From Tieghemostelium lacteum (taxonomy: Eukaryota > Evosea > Eumycetozoa > Dictyosteliales > Raperosteliaceae), in NCBI GenBank assembly GCA_001606155.1, contig LODT01000013.1, forward strand, positions 930,001-994,000: 64,000 bases of DNA, read 5' to 3'. How positions within the stretch are numbered: the first letter of the stretch is position 1; every line of letters starts with the position of its first letter. Positions 1 to 11,356 of the stretch are shown piece by piece. Under the pieces are notes generated by a model. It was not told where the DNA came from. It did no database searches and saw only the letters and a program-made list of their open reading frames with translations. The position numbers were made by a program, and so were the translations under genes.

Positions 1-1
1 A

Positions 2-190
2 TTCACCTACAGAGACATTATAAGAGGTTTTCTTCATGGTTTAGAACTTACAATGAGTTATCTGTTAATGTTAGTAGCAATGACATTTAATGTAGGTTTG
101 TTTTTCTCTGTCATTGCAGGCACAGTAGTTGGAAATATAGCAGTCGGTAGATTTCGTTCATATAAACCAAAAGTCACTTGCTGCGATTAG
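2..190 (+). CDS. Ctr-family copper transporter, C-terminal fragment
   Basis: Open frame entering from the left edge and ending in TAG. The last 62 residues hold two hydrophobic segments. The first carries MSYLLMLVAM, which fits the MxxxM copper-relay motif of Ctr (SLC31) helix 2. The second carries GTVVGNIAVG, which fits the GxxxG packing motif of helix 3. The protein ends in TCCD, a Cys-rich tail like the cysteine/histidine tails of Ctr proteins. Family knowledge: trimeric Cu(I) channels in plasma or endosomal membranes; Dictyostelium p80 belongs here. The N-terminal part lies outside the window, so I cannot say whether this is a p80-like long form or a short Ctr1. Confidence 0.75.
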   Translation, partial: FTYRDIIRGFLHGLELTMSYLLMLVAMTFNVGLFFSVIAGTVVGNIAVGRFRSYKPKVTCCD

Positions 191-397
191 TTTTTTTAAC
201 TCCTCTTCTTCAAAAATAAAAAATAGTTAGGATGACATTTCATCATCTTTTTTCTCACAATTGTAACACACATTATTACAAGAACTTCATCTGATCACTC
301 AAAAAAACAAAAAATTTTTTTTTTTTTTTTTTTAATTTTTCAACTTCAAACTTCATTAAATTAAATTTATTTGTAATTACATAATCAACAATACAAA

Positions 398-1697
398 ATG
401 GTAGACGACGATGTAAAGAAATTACCAGATATGACTATTGCTGATTTAGTCTTTCTGTCTGGTTTAACTAAAGATGCAACAACTACCAAAAAACTATTAG
501 ATGAAATTGAAAAACACAGTATGTTAAAATCAAGTAGAGAAAAGATGAATTTAAACTTTATAACAGTAGGATATTAATATACAAGTGAAATATCTATATA
601 GAAATGTTACCATTATATAAAAAATTAGTAGAGCAATTAAAATGGAAAGAAGATAGTAAACTAATAGAGACATTAAAAGAATCTAATGAAACAGAATTAA
701 AAATCTTAGATGAAAAGATAACTGATGCAGAGACAAATTTAGGTGAATCTGAAATCAGAGAAGCCTATTTGGCCAAATCTGATTTCTTTTGTAGAATAGG
801 AGACAAAGATAAAGCCAATCAATTCTATAGAGTAACATTTGATAAAACAGTACCATTAGGTCAGAGATTAGATGTAGTATTTACTGTCATTAGAATGGGT
901 ATCTTTTGGATGGACCACGACACTGTCACTAGAAATATAGAGAAAGCCAAGACATTGGTTGAGGAAGGTGGTGATTGGGATAAAAAGAATCGTTTAAAGA
1001 CCTATGAAGCTGTCTATTTAATGTCAATTCGTAAATTCAAAGAGGCCTCTGAATTGTTTTTGGATACCTTGGCAAGTTTTACCTCAACTGAATTTATCGA
1101 TTATAATAGATTTGTTCAGTATTTGGTTTTCACTTCACTTCTTCACTTGGATAGAGTCTCTTTGAAATCCAAAGTCATTGATTCTCCAGATGTTTTATCA
1201 GTTATCCATGAAATTCCAAATCTTAGTTCACTCTTGGTATCCTTTTACAATGGTGATTACACTCAATTCTTTAAAGCTCTAGGTATGTTTTAGTGTATAC
1301 TTTTTTTTACATTTTTTTAAACTAGGTACTAATTATAATTTTATTTAATATAGCTCATTTCTCAGATTCTGTTAAAACAGATAGATATTTAGGTCCACAT
1401 GCTCAATTCCTTACTAGAGAAATGAGAATTTTGGCATACACTCAATTTTTGGAATCCTATTCTAGTGTAAAATTAGAATCCATGTCACAACAATTTGGTG
1501 TATCTGTTGGTTTTATTGATAGAGAATTATCACGTTTTGTTGCTGCTGGTCGTTTGAATTGTAAAATTGACAAAGTTTCTGGTGTCATTGAAACTACCAG
1601 ATCAGATGTAAAGAATTCACTATACAAATCACTAATTCAACAAGGTGATAATTTATTAAATAGAGTTCAAAAATTATCTCGTGTCATCAATGTCTAA
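398..1697 (+). CDS. psmD6: 26S proteasome regulatory subunit Rpn7 (PSMD6)
   Basis: Three exons, 398-518, 602-1282 and 1354-1697, joined by GTATGT...TAG introns of 83 and 71 bp, give 381 residues, close to human PSMD6 (389). The middle part is the helical Rpn7 repeat region (MLPLYKKLVEQLKWKEDSKL). The last exon is a PCI domain with the near-invariant GVSVGFIDRELSRFVAAGRL and the end RVQKLSRVIN. It is a lid subunit of the 19S particle that helps position the Rpn11 deubiquitinase. Start chosen at 398 because AAAATGG follows a T-rich leader and the next residues match the family N-terminus (ADLVFL). Both splice phases restore conserved codons. Ends tail-to-tail with aprt. Confidence 0.95.
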
Positions 1698-2082
1698 ACA
1701 CCATCACATAAACCCCTTGAAAATAATTGTATATCCAAATATAAAATAAAATAATTACCTTCCACCCACAACTTTCATTTCAATTTTTTTATTTTACCAT
1801 AAAATAATCAATTGATAATCATTTTTAAAAAACTAATCATACAGTTTGTTAAATTTATGTTTTTTAACCTTGAAAAAGGATAAAGAATTCTTTGAATTTA
1901 TCGTGTTAACTCACCCCCCTATATAATTAAAAGAAAAAAAGAATAATAGTAATACCAATAATAATTTCTCTCTTATTTTTGTCAATATGATTTTTCATGA
2001 AATTGTTTTATTTAAGAGATATGAGGGAAAAAAAAACTATTATATCTCTGCTCCTATTTACCTGTATTATATTTGTGTAATT
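1698..2082. other. Convergent intergenic spacer
   Basis: AT-rich spacer between the 3' ends of psmD6 (plus) and aprt (minus). AATAAA-like signals follow psmD6 near 1743-1752. I see no open frame, RNA gene or repeat beyond short A/T runs. Confidence 0.6.
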
Positions 2083-2682
2083 TTATATATCTAAAATAAC
2101 ATCAATATTTACATCATTATATTTTTCGTAGATTTTCTCTTTTCCATTTAGAGATTTGATGGCAGAGATGATAGCAGTTGAGATTTTAAAGTTTTTGACG
2201 TTGTGTATCAACAGTAGTTTTCTAGTCAGTTCAATGGAAGCACATATAGTACCACCAGTTGCCAAAACATCATCGACAATAAGTACATGCAGAGGTCTAT
2301 CTTTTGGTATGGTACCATTTGGAAGATAACTTAGAATGTTCTCTTGAATTTCCATTTCATCTCTACCATACTCTTTACAATAGGCTTCAGACAACAGAGT
2401 GCCTGGTAATTTACCTTTCTTTCTCATCATCATGAATGGCAATGAACATTTTTGACCAAATGCTGAACCTAATATGAAACCTCTAGCTTCTAGACCTACA
2501 ACTAAATCTACACCTTGGAATCTATGTTGCCAATACGACAGTACATTATCGAAATCTTTGTTGGAGAGAAACAATGGTGAAATATCTAAGAATCCTACAC
2601 CTCTAATTGGCCAATCATTATGGGTTACTGATTTAGATTGTATGGATTTGGTTGCTGATTGCTGTAATTCTTGGTAAGACAT
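2083..2682 (-). CDS. aprt: Adenine phosphoribosyltransferase
   Basis: Intronless, 199 residues, within the normal APRT size (about 180). It converts adenine and PRPP to AMP in cytosolic purine salvage. The N-terminal hood region is followed by the family signature VVGLEARGFILG, then LPFMMMRKKGKLPG. The PRPP-binding loop VLIVDDVLATGGT lies near residues 133-145 with both acidic residues and the TGGT turn intact. The ATG follows an A-rich leader in the minus sense. The C-terminus runs about 15 residues past the usual end. It is divergent from the NadR-like gene across a 319 bp gap; the pairing of a purine-salvage and a possible NAD-salvage gene may be chance. Confidence 0.95.
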   Translation of the reverse strand: MSYQELQQSATKSIQSKSVTHNDWPIRGVGFLDISPLFLSNKDFDNVLSYWQHRFQGVDLVVGLEARGFILGSAFGQKCSLPFMMMRKKGKLPGTLLSEAYCKEYGRDEMEIQENILSYLPNGTIPKDRPLHVLIVDDVLATGGTICASIELTRKLLLIHNVKNFKISTAIISAIKSLNGKEKIYEKYNDVNIDVILDI

Positions 2683-3001
2683 CTTTTTTTGTTTTTCTTT
2701 TTTTATACAATTGTTGTGTTAAGATTAAAATAGTTAAGATGGTGAATTATAATTCCGAAAACCCTATGAGTGGTTTTTTATAATTTTTTTTTTAACAGGC
2801 TTTTCATACAAAAAAAATCTTGATGCAGATATTTGATTTTGATCTTTTTCAGAGAACAAAGATTATGATATTGGGTATAATAAAATTATAATTTTAAAAC
2901 AAAAATGAAATTATATTAAAAAAAATTTTTTAATAAAATTAAAAATTCCATACCACCACATATCAAGTAATAATAAGTATTGTGTTTTATATTAAATTAA
3001 A
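2683..3001. promoter_or_regulatory. Divergent promoter region, aprt / NadR-like kinase
   Basis: 319 bp between two divergent start codons, so both promoters must lie here. Poly-T and poly-A runs (for example 2781-2795, 2915-2935) are the usual dictyostelid core-promoter context. No specific operator was recognised. Confidence 0.5.
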
Positions 3002-3710
3002 ATGGGAAAAAAAATATGTATTATTGGTGGTGAATCCACAGGTAAAACTACTTTAGCAGAGAATTTAGCAAAGCATTTTAATAGCGACTGGGTACCTGAA
3101 TATGCTAGAATCTATTTAGATAATAGAGATTTTAGCGAAAATCCATTTTGTATGTACCACTCCCACACATAAACGACGTAATACGACTTGCGTTATACTC
3201 TTTTGTCATAAATTCTAATAAAACATATCATATTTATGAATATTTAGGTGAAAATGATTTTATAGAGATTTCAAAAGGACAGATTAAATTAGAGAATGAA
3301 ACATTCTCAAAATCTTCAAATAAGAACATTCTATTTTGTGATACTTGTCCATTGATTACCTCATTGGTATGTAATATTGAAGTTATTCATTTGAACAAAA
3401 CTAATTGATATTAATATGATTGATTTATTACAATGATCAGTGGAGTAACTTTTTTATTGGAAAAACATCAGAGGAGTTGAATCAAGAGATAAAGAAATCA
3501 AGTTATGATTTATATTTATTATTGGATTGTAACATTGATTGGATATCTGATGAATTAAGATTTATTCCAAATGAAGCAGCAAGACAAGAATTCCAAGCAA
3601 ATTTAATTGCAAAATTAAATTTGGAAGGCATCAAATTCGAATTGATCACTGATAAGGGTTTCAAAGAAAGAGAATCCAAAGCAATTGAACTCGTAAAGAA
3701 AATCTTATAA
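3002..3710 (+). CDS. NadR-like P-loop kinase (putative nicotinamide riboside kinase)
   Basis: Three exons, 3002-3149, 3248-3366 and 3441-3710, give 178 residues. The protein opens with a Walker A motif (IIGGESTGKTTLAENLA), then WVPEYAR, as in the AAA_28/NadR kinase family (WEYGRE in bacteria). Later come ILFCDTCPLIT (Walker-B-like, FIDTDFVTT in NadR), DLYLLLDCNIDWISDELR and ARQEFQANL. Bacterial NadR kinase phosphorylates nicotinamide riboside to NMN; that activity here is inference from the family. There is no NMN adenylyltransferase or HTH domain, so this is the kinase module alone. Both introns are phase-consistent. Ends convergent with the BET gene. Other possibility: an unassigned AAA_28 ATPase. 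Confidence 0.8.
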
Positions 3711-4015
3711 AAACACAAACCAAAACTATATGCATCTTTGTGAGATAAGATGGCTATATTAGTTGTATTTATAAATAAATTGTATTTATATTTATATCAT
3801 ATTTATTATATTTAAAAAGATTATTAATGGGTGGTGTTGAATGTGTAAATTGAAATAAATTATTATGTAACATAATTTCAAATGTTTTTATTAAGATAAA
3901 GATATCTTATTTTTTAGATTTTTTGTATTGTTTCATTCAATAAGTTGTGTCTCTTTTTTTGTGTTGATTATTATTATTTAAATTTTAATTTACAACTTAG
4001 GTTTTTAGATTGCTT
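3711..4015. other. Convergent intergenic spacer
   Basis: AT-rich 3' region shared by the NadR-like gene and the BET gene. No coding signal, repeat or RNA gene seen. Confidence 0.5.
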
Positions 4016-7000
4016 TTAACTATCATCTATTTGTTTCAATTGAAGACTAATGAGTGGATTTGGTTCTAAATTACTATTTTCAAAAGATGACATAATTTCC
4101 ATTTGATATTGGAATGACATGTTATTTAACTAGTAAAACAAATAGATTGGTAAGTATGATTATCAATACAAAATTTTACAGTTGGGATGAATTTACATAC
4201 TTTTTCTTTTTCTCTAGCTTCTCTGGCAGCAGCTCTTTCAGCTTCAATTTGTTTTTTATATTCTTCGGCTTCTCTTTCTTCCTTTTCTTTGGCTAATCTT
4301 TTTTCCTCTTCTAATTGTTGTCTCTTTCTCTCTTCTTCTCTTCTTAGTTCCTCTTCACGTTCCTCTCTTTCTTTTCTCAGTATTTCTTCTTGCAAGTATT
4401 TCTCTTTTTCTTTTTGTTGCATGGTTATATTCTTTGATCTAAAGTGATTCCAAGTTTGATCGGAATCATTGGCAGAGGAATGGATACCATTAGGAGACTG
4501 AGGTGAAGGTGGAGAATTAGATGTATTGCTAATTGACTGTGTTTGAGGTAAAATAGGTGGAGTACTAGATGAAGATGATGAAACATGAGTACTTGAGGAA
4601 ATAGGAGACTGTTGATTACTCTGTTCTAGATTCCAAGCAGAACTAAGAGATGGAGTTGCAACTTTTTTTGCAGTTTGGTGCAGGAGAAGGGGTGGTTTTG
4701 GAGACTCTAAATTATTAGCCATAGATGAAGATGAGATTGTTGAGGATGTGGTTGTTGTTGTTGAGCTATTAGTATTCTGGTTATTATTATTTTGGTTATT
4801 ATTATTATTATTATTACTAGTATTTGTGTACATTGGTTTATTATTATTAACATTTTTATTATTTTCATTATCACTGTCAGAGAAATCTGAGTCAGAGTAG
4901 GAATCAGAGGAATCAGAGGAATCGGACTCTGAATCACTGTCGGAGGTATCAGAATCACTTGAACCACCATCAGAATTTTCACTCAAATTGTCATAGGATC
5001 CAGTTGAAGCTGAACCAACAGCACTATTTTGGTTATTGGGGTCAACAACCAAAGCGTTTGAAAGTGATTGTAGATGATCATCAATAACAATGTTATCTTC
5101 CTCTTTCTTAAAGGCAGAAGATATGGCAGCTTTTCTACCTCTAGCCTTTGAGATTGGTTTTGAAATATTCTTTTTGGACTGTTTCATGCCCTTTTTCAAT
5201 TGTTCGATTTGTTTTTTAGTTTCTATACCATTGACACTGCTGTGCAATGGAAGAGATTGATTGGGAAGTGATGGTGATTGGTGATTGTTATTCTGGTATT
5301 TTGGTGGTGATTGTGGTGACATTTGTTGTTCTAATGGTAAAAGTAGAGGTGATGTAGGTGGAACTGGTAATTCTTTGTTTATATATCTTTCCAACGCTCT
5401 AAGGGTATGATTTTCCAGAGCTTCCAAATCAATTTCAATCTCTTCTGGAGAGGTTTGAAGATTTGGATTAATAATCTGGAGTAATTGAGGTAATTTAGAT
5501 GCTGGCAGTTGTGTAATCTTGCTACCCAAAACTCTCTTTTCGTTGATTGACATTGGTTTGTTACTTGATGGAAGACGTTTATTTCTAGAGGTTGATGGTG
5601 GTGGATGTTGTTGTTTAGAAACCATTTCTCTCAATTGCTTAACTTCATCAGAGAGAGTTTTAATTTTCTCGTGATCTGATGAGTGGTGATGTGTGCTATT
5701 ACTGCTACTGTTGCTATTGGGGTGTTTACTATTGCTACTGCCACTGCCTGCAGTGTGAGGATGATGACGTTCTTTAGTGCCACTAGTTGGTGTAGTTGGT
5801 AAATCAGGTTCTGCCAAGATCTTTGGAAACTTCTTATCAAATACATCCTCAATTCTCTGAGCCATTATATGTACTGGATGACCAGATGGGTTATATAACT
5901 TGGCATTTGAAAATACCAATTTTACATCGTCACCAAATTCAACAAGGCTATTGTAAATACCACCAGTCAGCGAGGTACGAATGGTACCAAAATCCATTGG
6001 TCGTTTAATAATAGTAAAATAATCTAAAATTTGCAAAGCATATGGGTCAACTGGCACCAAAAATGGGTGTGCACATTCGTGTGCCATCAACAAATCAAGT
6101 AACTCCAAACACTTTCTAAAACCACTTGATAAATGTACTTCACCCAAACTTGCAATTCTTCTGCCTTTTGTTGATCTCTGTGGTCTTGCTGTGTTTGGTG
6201 TATTTGGCGCTGATAATGTAGGTGTTGATACAGTTGATGAACTGATAGTTGGTGTAGATGTATTGGTGTTAGCTGCAATAGTTGTATTAAAATTTTGAGA
6301 TTGAACAGTTGGTGTTTTTAGTTTCTTTGAAGTTTGTTTTGATGCTTTGTTTCCTGCTGTACCTGATTTTCTCTTTTTATTTGTTGATTTATTTGGTGAT
6401 GTTTCGTCAACATTCATAGCTACTGTTTCATCAATAGTTGTCGATTCTGTTTCTGTATGGTTATCACCACTGGTAGTGGTAGTAGTTGTTGTTGTTATGG
6501 TATGATTTACTCTAGGTGACCCTGCACCATCATCTTCATCATCACTATATAGACTTGAATATTTTTTACTTTCAGGTACCATTAAACTATCACTATTGCT
6601 GTTATTATTATTATTATTTGAATTGGTATCATAATGAATACCATTTGTGTCGGTTGTATCAACAGTATCTACTTGAATCTCTGGCACCACTTCATTATCT
6701 GATGAGGTAGTTACTGAAGTGTGTTGAGATTTAGAGGATGCTGCTTTCTTTTTTGAGGCTGCTGCTTGTTTTTTACTAGATTTTGATTTTGGTGGTGGAG
6801 GTACTGGTTTTTCAACAACCACAGGTGGTGGGACAGCACTTGTTGATTTTCGATTAGCTGCCGATTTCTTTGGGGTTACGCCCGGTATTACTCCATTGAC
6901 AAATGCAATTGAAATTCTCTCTCTCTTGGCAGGTAATGGTTCCTCTTTTTTAGGTTCTGTTATGATGGGGACATACATATATCTCTTATTTCTACTCGAT

Positions 7001-7958
7001 AATTCTGCTGCTTGACTTTCTGTCATTAAAATCTCACCTCTATGTGGTGTTGGTGTAGTGGTAGTAGTAGTAGTAGTAGTGGTTGCTGTTTTTGAATTTA
7101 AACTCTGTTTTATAAGTATTTATTAGTACAAGATATTAAAAACTTAATGGTTATCAAAATGGACTTACATTTCTACTTCTTCTTGTTTTTGGTGAGGTTA
7201 CTGACTGTTGTGGTTCAGTGCCATTTTCTTCTTTAACTGAATGTTGTTCTGTTGATTCACTATTTTCATTTTGTAAACTAATAAAATTTCACATTTTCAG
7301 AAATAAAAAAAAACAAAAAGTAAAAGTCAATGATATTAATACATCTAGTACATTGAATAACCAATAATATGTATGATATCAATGTTGTCTTTGTTGCATT
7401 TGGAATTACAATCCTCATTATTGATTTTACTACAAAGTGTGAAGCTTTACTATTCCATTGAACACACCTATTAAACTTATTCCCTTTTATTGAATAATTT
7501 GAACTTTGTACAAAAACTATTGTTGACACTACTCTAAACTTTTCTATCCAATTGCGATTCACTATGGATTGACTATAGTTGTGATTGTAATCCAAATAAC
7601 AACATCGACAACAATTGAACCTATATATAAAGATAAATACATACCTTATATTGGTGGGTGTACGTTTCTTTCTTGAGGAAAGAGATGTTATACTTGGTGA
7701 TGATGTCGATGAATTAGATGCACTCTCTGTCATTGGAGTCTGTTGAGGTTGGTTTGATGTATTATCAATAGATGTCATTTCAATGTCTTTATTGTCATTT
7801 ATCTGTATATCCTCCTGTTTTTGCTGTTGTTCATCGCTATTGCTGTTGCTGTTATCCAAAGCAGTTGGAGAAGATGGTGGTATTGATACTACATTTATAT
7901 TTGATTCGACAACCTCTGTACTATTGCTATTATTATTGTCGTGTTGTTCTAATGACAT
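4016..7958 (-). CDS. BET-family protein: one bromodomain, ET domain, BRD4-like C-terminal motif
   Basis: Four exons on the minus strand, 7645-7958, 7169-7277, 4201-7104 and 4016-4129, give about 1146 residues. It has Ser/Thr/Asn-rich N-terminal 460 residues. The bromodomain (about 469-572) carries DFGTIRTSL and KLYNPSGHPVH with the acetyl-lysine-binding Asn; the WPF shelf reads HPF. The ET domain (about 655-721) carries PMSINEKRVLGSKI and EEIEIDLEALENHTLRALE. Acidic Ser/Asp tracts follow, then a Glu/Arg coiled coil. The last exon encodes SFQYQMEIMSSFE, resembling the C-terminal motif of BRD4. Chromatin reader binding acetylated histones. The start is the first ATG (MSLEQHD); an internal ATG at 7026 is rejected because the frame continues upstream through conserved splice signals. 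Intron 1 is unusually long (367 bp). Confidence 0.88.
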
Positions 7959-8671
7959 TTTAAACAATTGTATTATAGGTGTTGTGTATGTGTGTATTTA
8001 ATAATATGTACAAGTATATACACTATTAAAACAAACTTCTGACTATTTATGAAAAAAATCCAAACAATGTAATTTCTTTTTTTTTTTTTAATTAAATAAA
8101 TGCATTAAAAAAAATATGTGTATATAAAAATTGGAATTGGTGTTTTTGATTATAATTATATAAATTATATGATAAATCTATCCTCGGAAATTTTTTAGTT
8201 TTTAAAGAAATAATAATAATTTTTTAATAAACTAAATATTTAATTTTAATGAGGATGTTGTCTGTGTAAAGGCGGCAAACAAAAATGAGAAAAAAAAAAA
8301 AAAATTTGGTGGGGGTGAGCTGAAATATTTAGGAAGTTCTGTAGTAACAGCAAAAAATTTGTTATTGTGACACAAAAAAAAAAAAATTAGGTGAATAAAT
8401 AAATTTTTAAAAAGAAAAAAAATAGAAAAAAAAATAAAAAAAAAAAAAAATTTTGTCAAATAATTTTTGATAAATTTTTTAAAAAAAAATCCGTTAATTA
8501 TGGCGGTTTGTATTTTAAAATATCAATCTATTCAAAGAATATCGAAGATCACACTTTTTTTTTTTCCTTAAATGGTATACCATGATAAACCAAGTGCTTC
8601 TCAAATTGTAAAATTAAAGAATTAATATTATTTTTTTTTTTGTTTTTTTTTTTTAAATGGAACACATTGCC
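7959..8671. other. Intergenic region upstream of the BET gene
   Basis: 713 bp of very AT-rich DNA with many A/T runs. It holds the BET promoter and the 3' flank of the P-loop kinase gene. Two short GC islands (GGCGG near 8269 and 8502) stand out. The open frame over 8232-8459 is Phe/Lys homopolymer and not a credible gene. Confidence 0.5.
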
Positions 8672-9454
8672 TCAAGAGTAAACTTCGTTCGAAGAAATGT
8701 TTACATTTTTAGTGGGTTTTGAGATGGAATTGGAATTGGATGCGTTAGATAAAAGAGGAGAGGAAATAATTTGATTGTAGACCTTTTCGATGGATGTTGA
8801 ATTGTCGACTGTTATGTCCCATTGACGACTCTCGTAGAAATCAATGGTAGATTTCATCCATTGATAGTCATTCTCTTTGTATTTCACACGTTCAGGTTCG
8901 AGTTTCAGTCGATTTTGTATACGATTCCACAGAGGTTTTTCATCGACTTTGAGATAGACAGTTTTTATATTTACATTGGTATAGTGGCTTAACTCTACAA
9001 TTTGTTCACGAATTATAGGGTCGAGGTAATGTCCTTTATTGGCATAAAGTACAGCAGAGAATGGGGATCTATCAGCTATATACAGTTTATGTTCAGTAGG
9101 AGGTACTGTATTTGAAGGTGTGTTGTTATTACTATTTACATTAGATACCGAACATGTGTTTTGTAGGGACTCTACTTTCTCGAATTTCTCCATTTTTAGT
9201 ATTCTTTGAAACCAGTTGGATACCCAAGCAGTTTCCATTATCAAACTCTGTGGAGGAATAGAAAAACTTGGCATATCTAAAAAGGCTTCATCTAAAACTT
9301 GGTATCCCTTCCTCTGAAAATATTTACATAGTTCGGTTTTACCAGATCCTTTAGTTGTCAACACAAATCACAGTCATTAATATATTAAATTGTTGGTTAA
9401 TATTTAAATTTAATATATACCATGACAGCCTTCTAAACATAAAATTGTAATCAT
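8672..9454 (-). CDS. P-loop nucleotide/nucleoside kinase-like protein
   Basis: Two exons, 9421-9454 and 8672-9348, give 236 residues. The short first exon encodes MITILCLEGCHG and splicing completes the Walker A motif GCHGSGKTEL. Further marks are LYIADRSPFSAVLYA (a DRS motif as in deoxynucleoside and thymidylate kinases) and a lid-like Arg-rich stretch (RIQNRLKLEPERVKYKEND). The fold assignment rests on these motifs; substrate is unknown. Asn/Ser-rich inserts sit near residues 85-100 and at the C-terminus. The start at 9454 is favoured because without exon 1 the Walker A loop would be cut. It could be a dNK-like kinase or an uncharacterised AAA-type kinase. Confidence 0.7.
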
Positions 9455-9608
9455 TTTTTGGAATTTGTTCATGTAAAATGGTAATGTTCGTTATTCGTGA
9501 TATTAAAAATTTAAAAACGAATTTTTCCAGGAAATTGATTTTTTAGTCGTTAAAAAATTTTAAATAATTAACAGATAAATTCAAATAATTATTTGAACGA
9601 GTTTTTTT

Positions 9609-11216
9609 TTATTTACCAATACAAAAATCTTTAAAAATGATATCTAAAAGGTCATCTATATTTGAACTATGAGTTATTTCACCAATAGATTTAATTGCAG
9701 ATCTTAATTCTTCGGATGCTATTACAATATCAGAGTCGTGAAAATATAAATATCTATCGAGAGATTCTACACAATTAATTAGAGCCTCTTTATATCTCAT
9801 TCTGGTGAGTAATGGTGAATCTTGTTCTTGACATTCAAAGAGGTTTTCTAAACTTTTTTGAAGATAATCCAACAATTGCCTGATATTCATATTATCAATA
9901 CACGATATCTCTACACTTTGTATTGAATCTTTACCATAAACCTTATCAATATGTTTTCTAGTTTCATTTACATGTTTTACAATATTATCTAGAATTTCCA
10001 ATTTTTTTCGCCCCCAAATCTCTTTTTTCAAAGGGGATTCATTGATTATATCCATTTTGTTGAATATAAATATTGTGTTACTATTGATGATATTCAAAAG
10101 TTCATTGTCGAGTTGTGAATTTGAAGTTTGTTGTTCGATTAGTTGAGAGGCATCCAAGACACATAAAGATAAATCAGAGGTTTCTGATCTTTCTTTTGCC
10201 ATTTGAACACCTTCCAATTCTATAGTGTCACTAGATTGACGTATACCAGCAGTATCACCTATAATCACAGGGTAACCACCAATATCCAACATTGCCTCTA
10301 TAATATCTCTAGTGGTACCTGGAATCGGTGAAACTATAGATACCTTTCTATTGGTAAGAAGATTGATAAGACTGGATTTACCGGCATTAGGTGGACCTAA
10401 AATAGTCACCTGTGCTCCCTGTCTCAATCTTTCACCTCTTTTTCCATCATTTAAATGCGATTGTATTCTATCACGAATACCAATAATTCTATTTTTACTC
10501 TGTTCAACTATTTCAGGATCCAATTCTGCATCTTCTCCAAAATCAATATAAGCTTCCATATAAGCTGAAGATCGTATCAAGTCCTCTCTCAACTGGTAAT
10601 AAAACCTACTGATTGAACCTTGCATTTGATTAAATGCTATTTTCCTTTGATGGTGTGTTTGAGAGTCAATTAGATCTGCCAAACCTTCTACTTCTGATAA
10701 ATCCATTTTCCCATTATCAAAAGCTCTTTTTGTGAATTCACCAGGTTGGGAAGTTCTAGTTCCACCTATAGATGATATAGCATCTAATGTATCATGAATA
10801 ACAGCTCTACCTCCATGAATATGAAATTCAACTACATCTTCTCCTGTAAATGAATGTGGTGATTTAAAATAGATAAACATTCCTTTATCTATAGCCTCTT
10901 TTGTCAATGGATGAAAAAATGTACCTATAGTTGCATATCGAGGTTTAAACTCCGATTCCTTCTTATTTACCAACCCTTTCAAAACCTCTTTACTCTGACT
11001 ACCTGATACTCTAATTACTGCGACTCCACTCTTTCCAACTCCCGAAGCCAACGAGTAAATAGTATCTTTCTCCAATGACAATTTTGGAGGATCTTCTTGT
11101 CTATTCACAATATTGGTGGTATTATTTTTTAAAAAATTATTACCATTACTATAATATCTTTTATTGTTTATACATTTTTTACAAAGGTTTTGGAAAATAG
11201 TCAATCGAGAAATCAT
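9609..11216 (-). CDS. mnmE: Mitochondrial tRNA-modification GTPase MnmE / GTPBP3
   Basis: Intronless, 535 residues. With its MnmG partner, MnmE makes 5-taurinomethyl- or carboxymethylaminomethyl-uridine at the tRNA wobble base in mitochondria. An Arg/Lys-rich N-terminus (MISRLTIFQNLCKKC) fits a mitochondrial presequence. The N-terminal folate-binding domain carries TIYSLASGVGKSGVAVIRVS and GEDVVEFHIHGGRAV. The G domain has G1 GPPNAGKSSL, G2 GTTRD, G3 DTAG and G4 NKMD. The chain ends in the invariant CIGK, with the Cys needed for modification. All catalytic elements are intact. Confidence 0.95.
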   Translation of the reverse strand: MISRLTIFQNLCKKCINNKRYYSNGNNFLKNNTTNIVNRQEDPPKLSLEKDTIYSLASGVGKSGVAVIRVSGSQSKEVLKGLVNKKESEFKPRYATIGTFFHPLTKEAIDKGMFIYFKSPHSFTGEDVVEFHIHGGRAVIHDTLDAISSIGGTRTSQPGEFTKRAFDNGKMDLSEVEGLADLIDSQTHHQRKIAFNQMQGSISRFYYQLREDLIRSSAYMEAYIDFGEDAELDPEIVEQSKNRIIGIRDRIQSHLNDGKRGERLRQGAQVTILGPPNAGKSSLINLLTNRKVSIVSPIPGTTRDIIEAMLDIGGYPVIIGDTAGIRQSSDTIELEGVQMAKERSETSDLSLCVLDASQLIEQQTSNSQLDNELLNIINSNTIFIFNKMDIINESPLKKEIWGRKKLEILDNIVKHVNETRKHIDKVYGKDSIQSVEISCIDNMNIRQLLDYLQKSLENLFECQEQDSPLLTRMRYKEALINCVESLDRYLYFHDSDIVIASEELRSAIKSIGEITHSSNIDDLLDIIFKDFCIGK

Positions 11217-11356
11217 TTACATAAAATATTGATTTTTTTTTTTTATTAATAATTTAGTGTGAATCATCAACAAACGTATAATAGAATTCATAAAATGGTA
11301 AAATTTTATTTTAAATATTGTTATTACTTGAATGATATTTTTTTAAAATTTAAATA

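Noticed and set aside
7026-7028. ATG at 7026 as the start of the BET protein
   Set aside because: The frame continues upstream through a consensus acceptor to two more exons with matching phases.
8232-8459. Phe-rich minus-strand frame
   Set aside because: Made of poly-T and poly-A runs in spacer DNA; no protein-like sequence.
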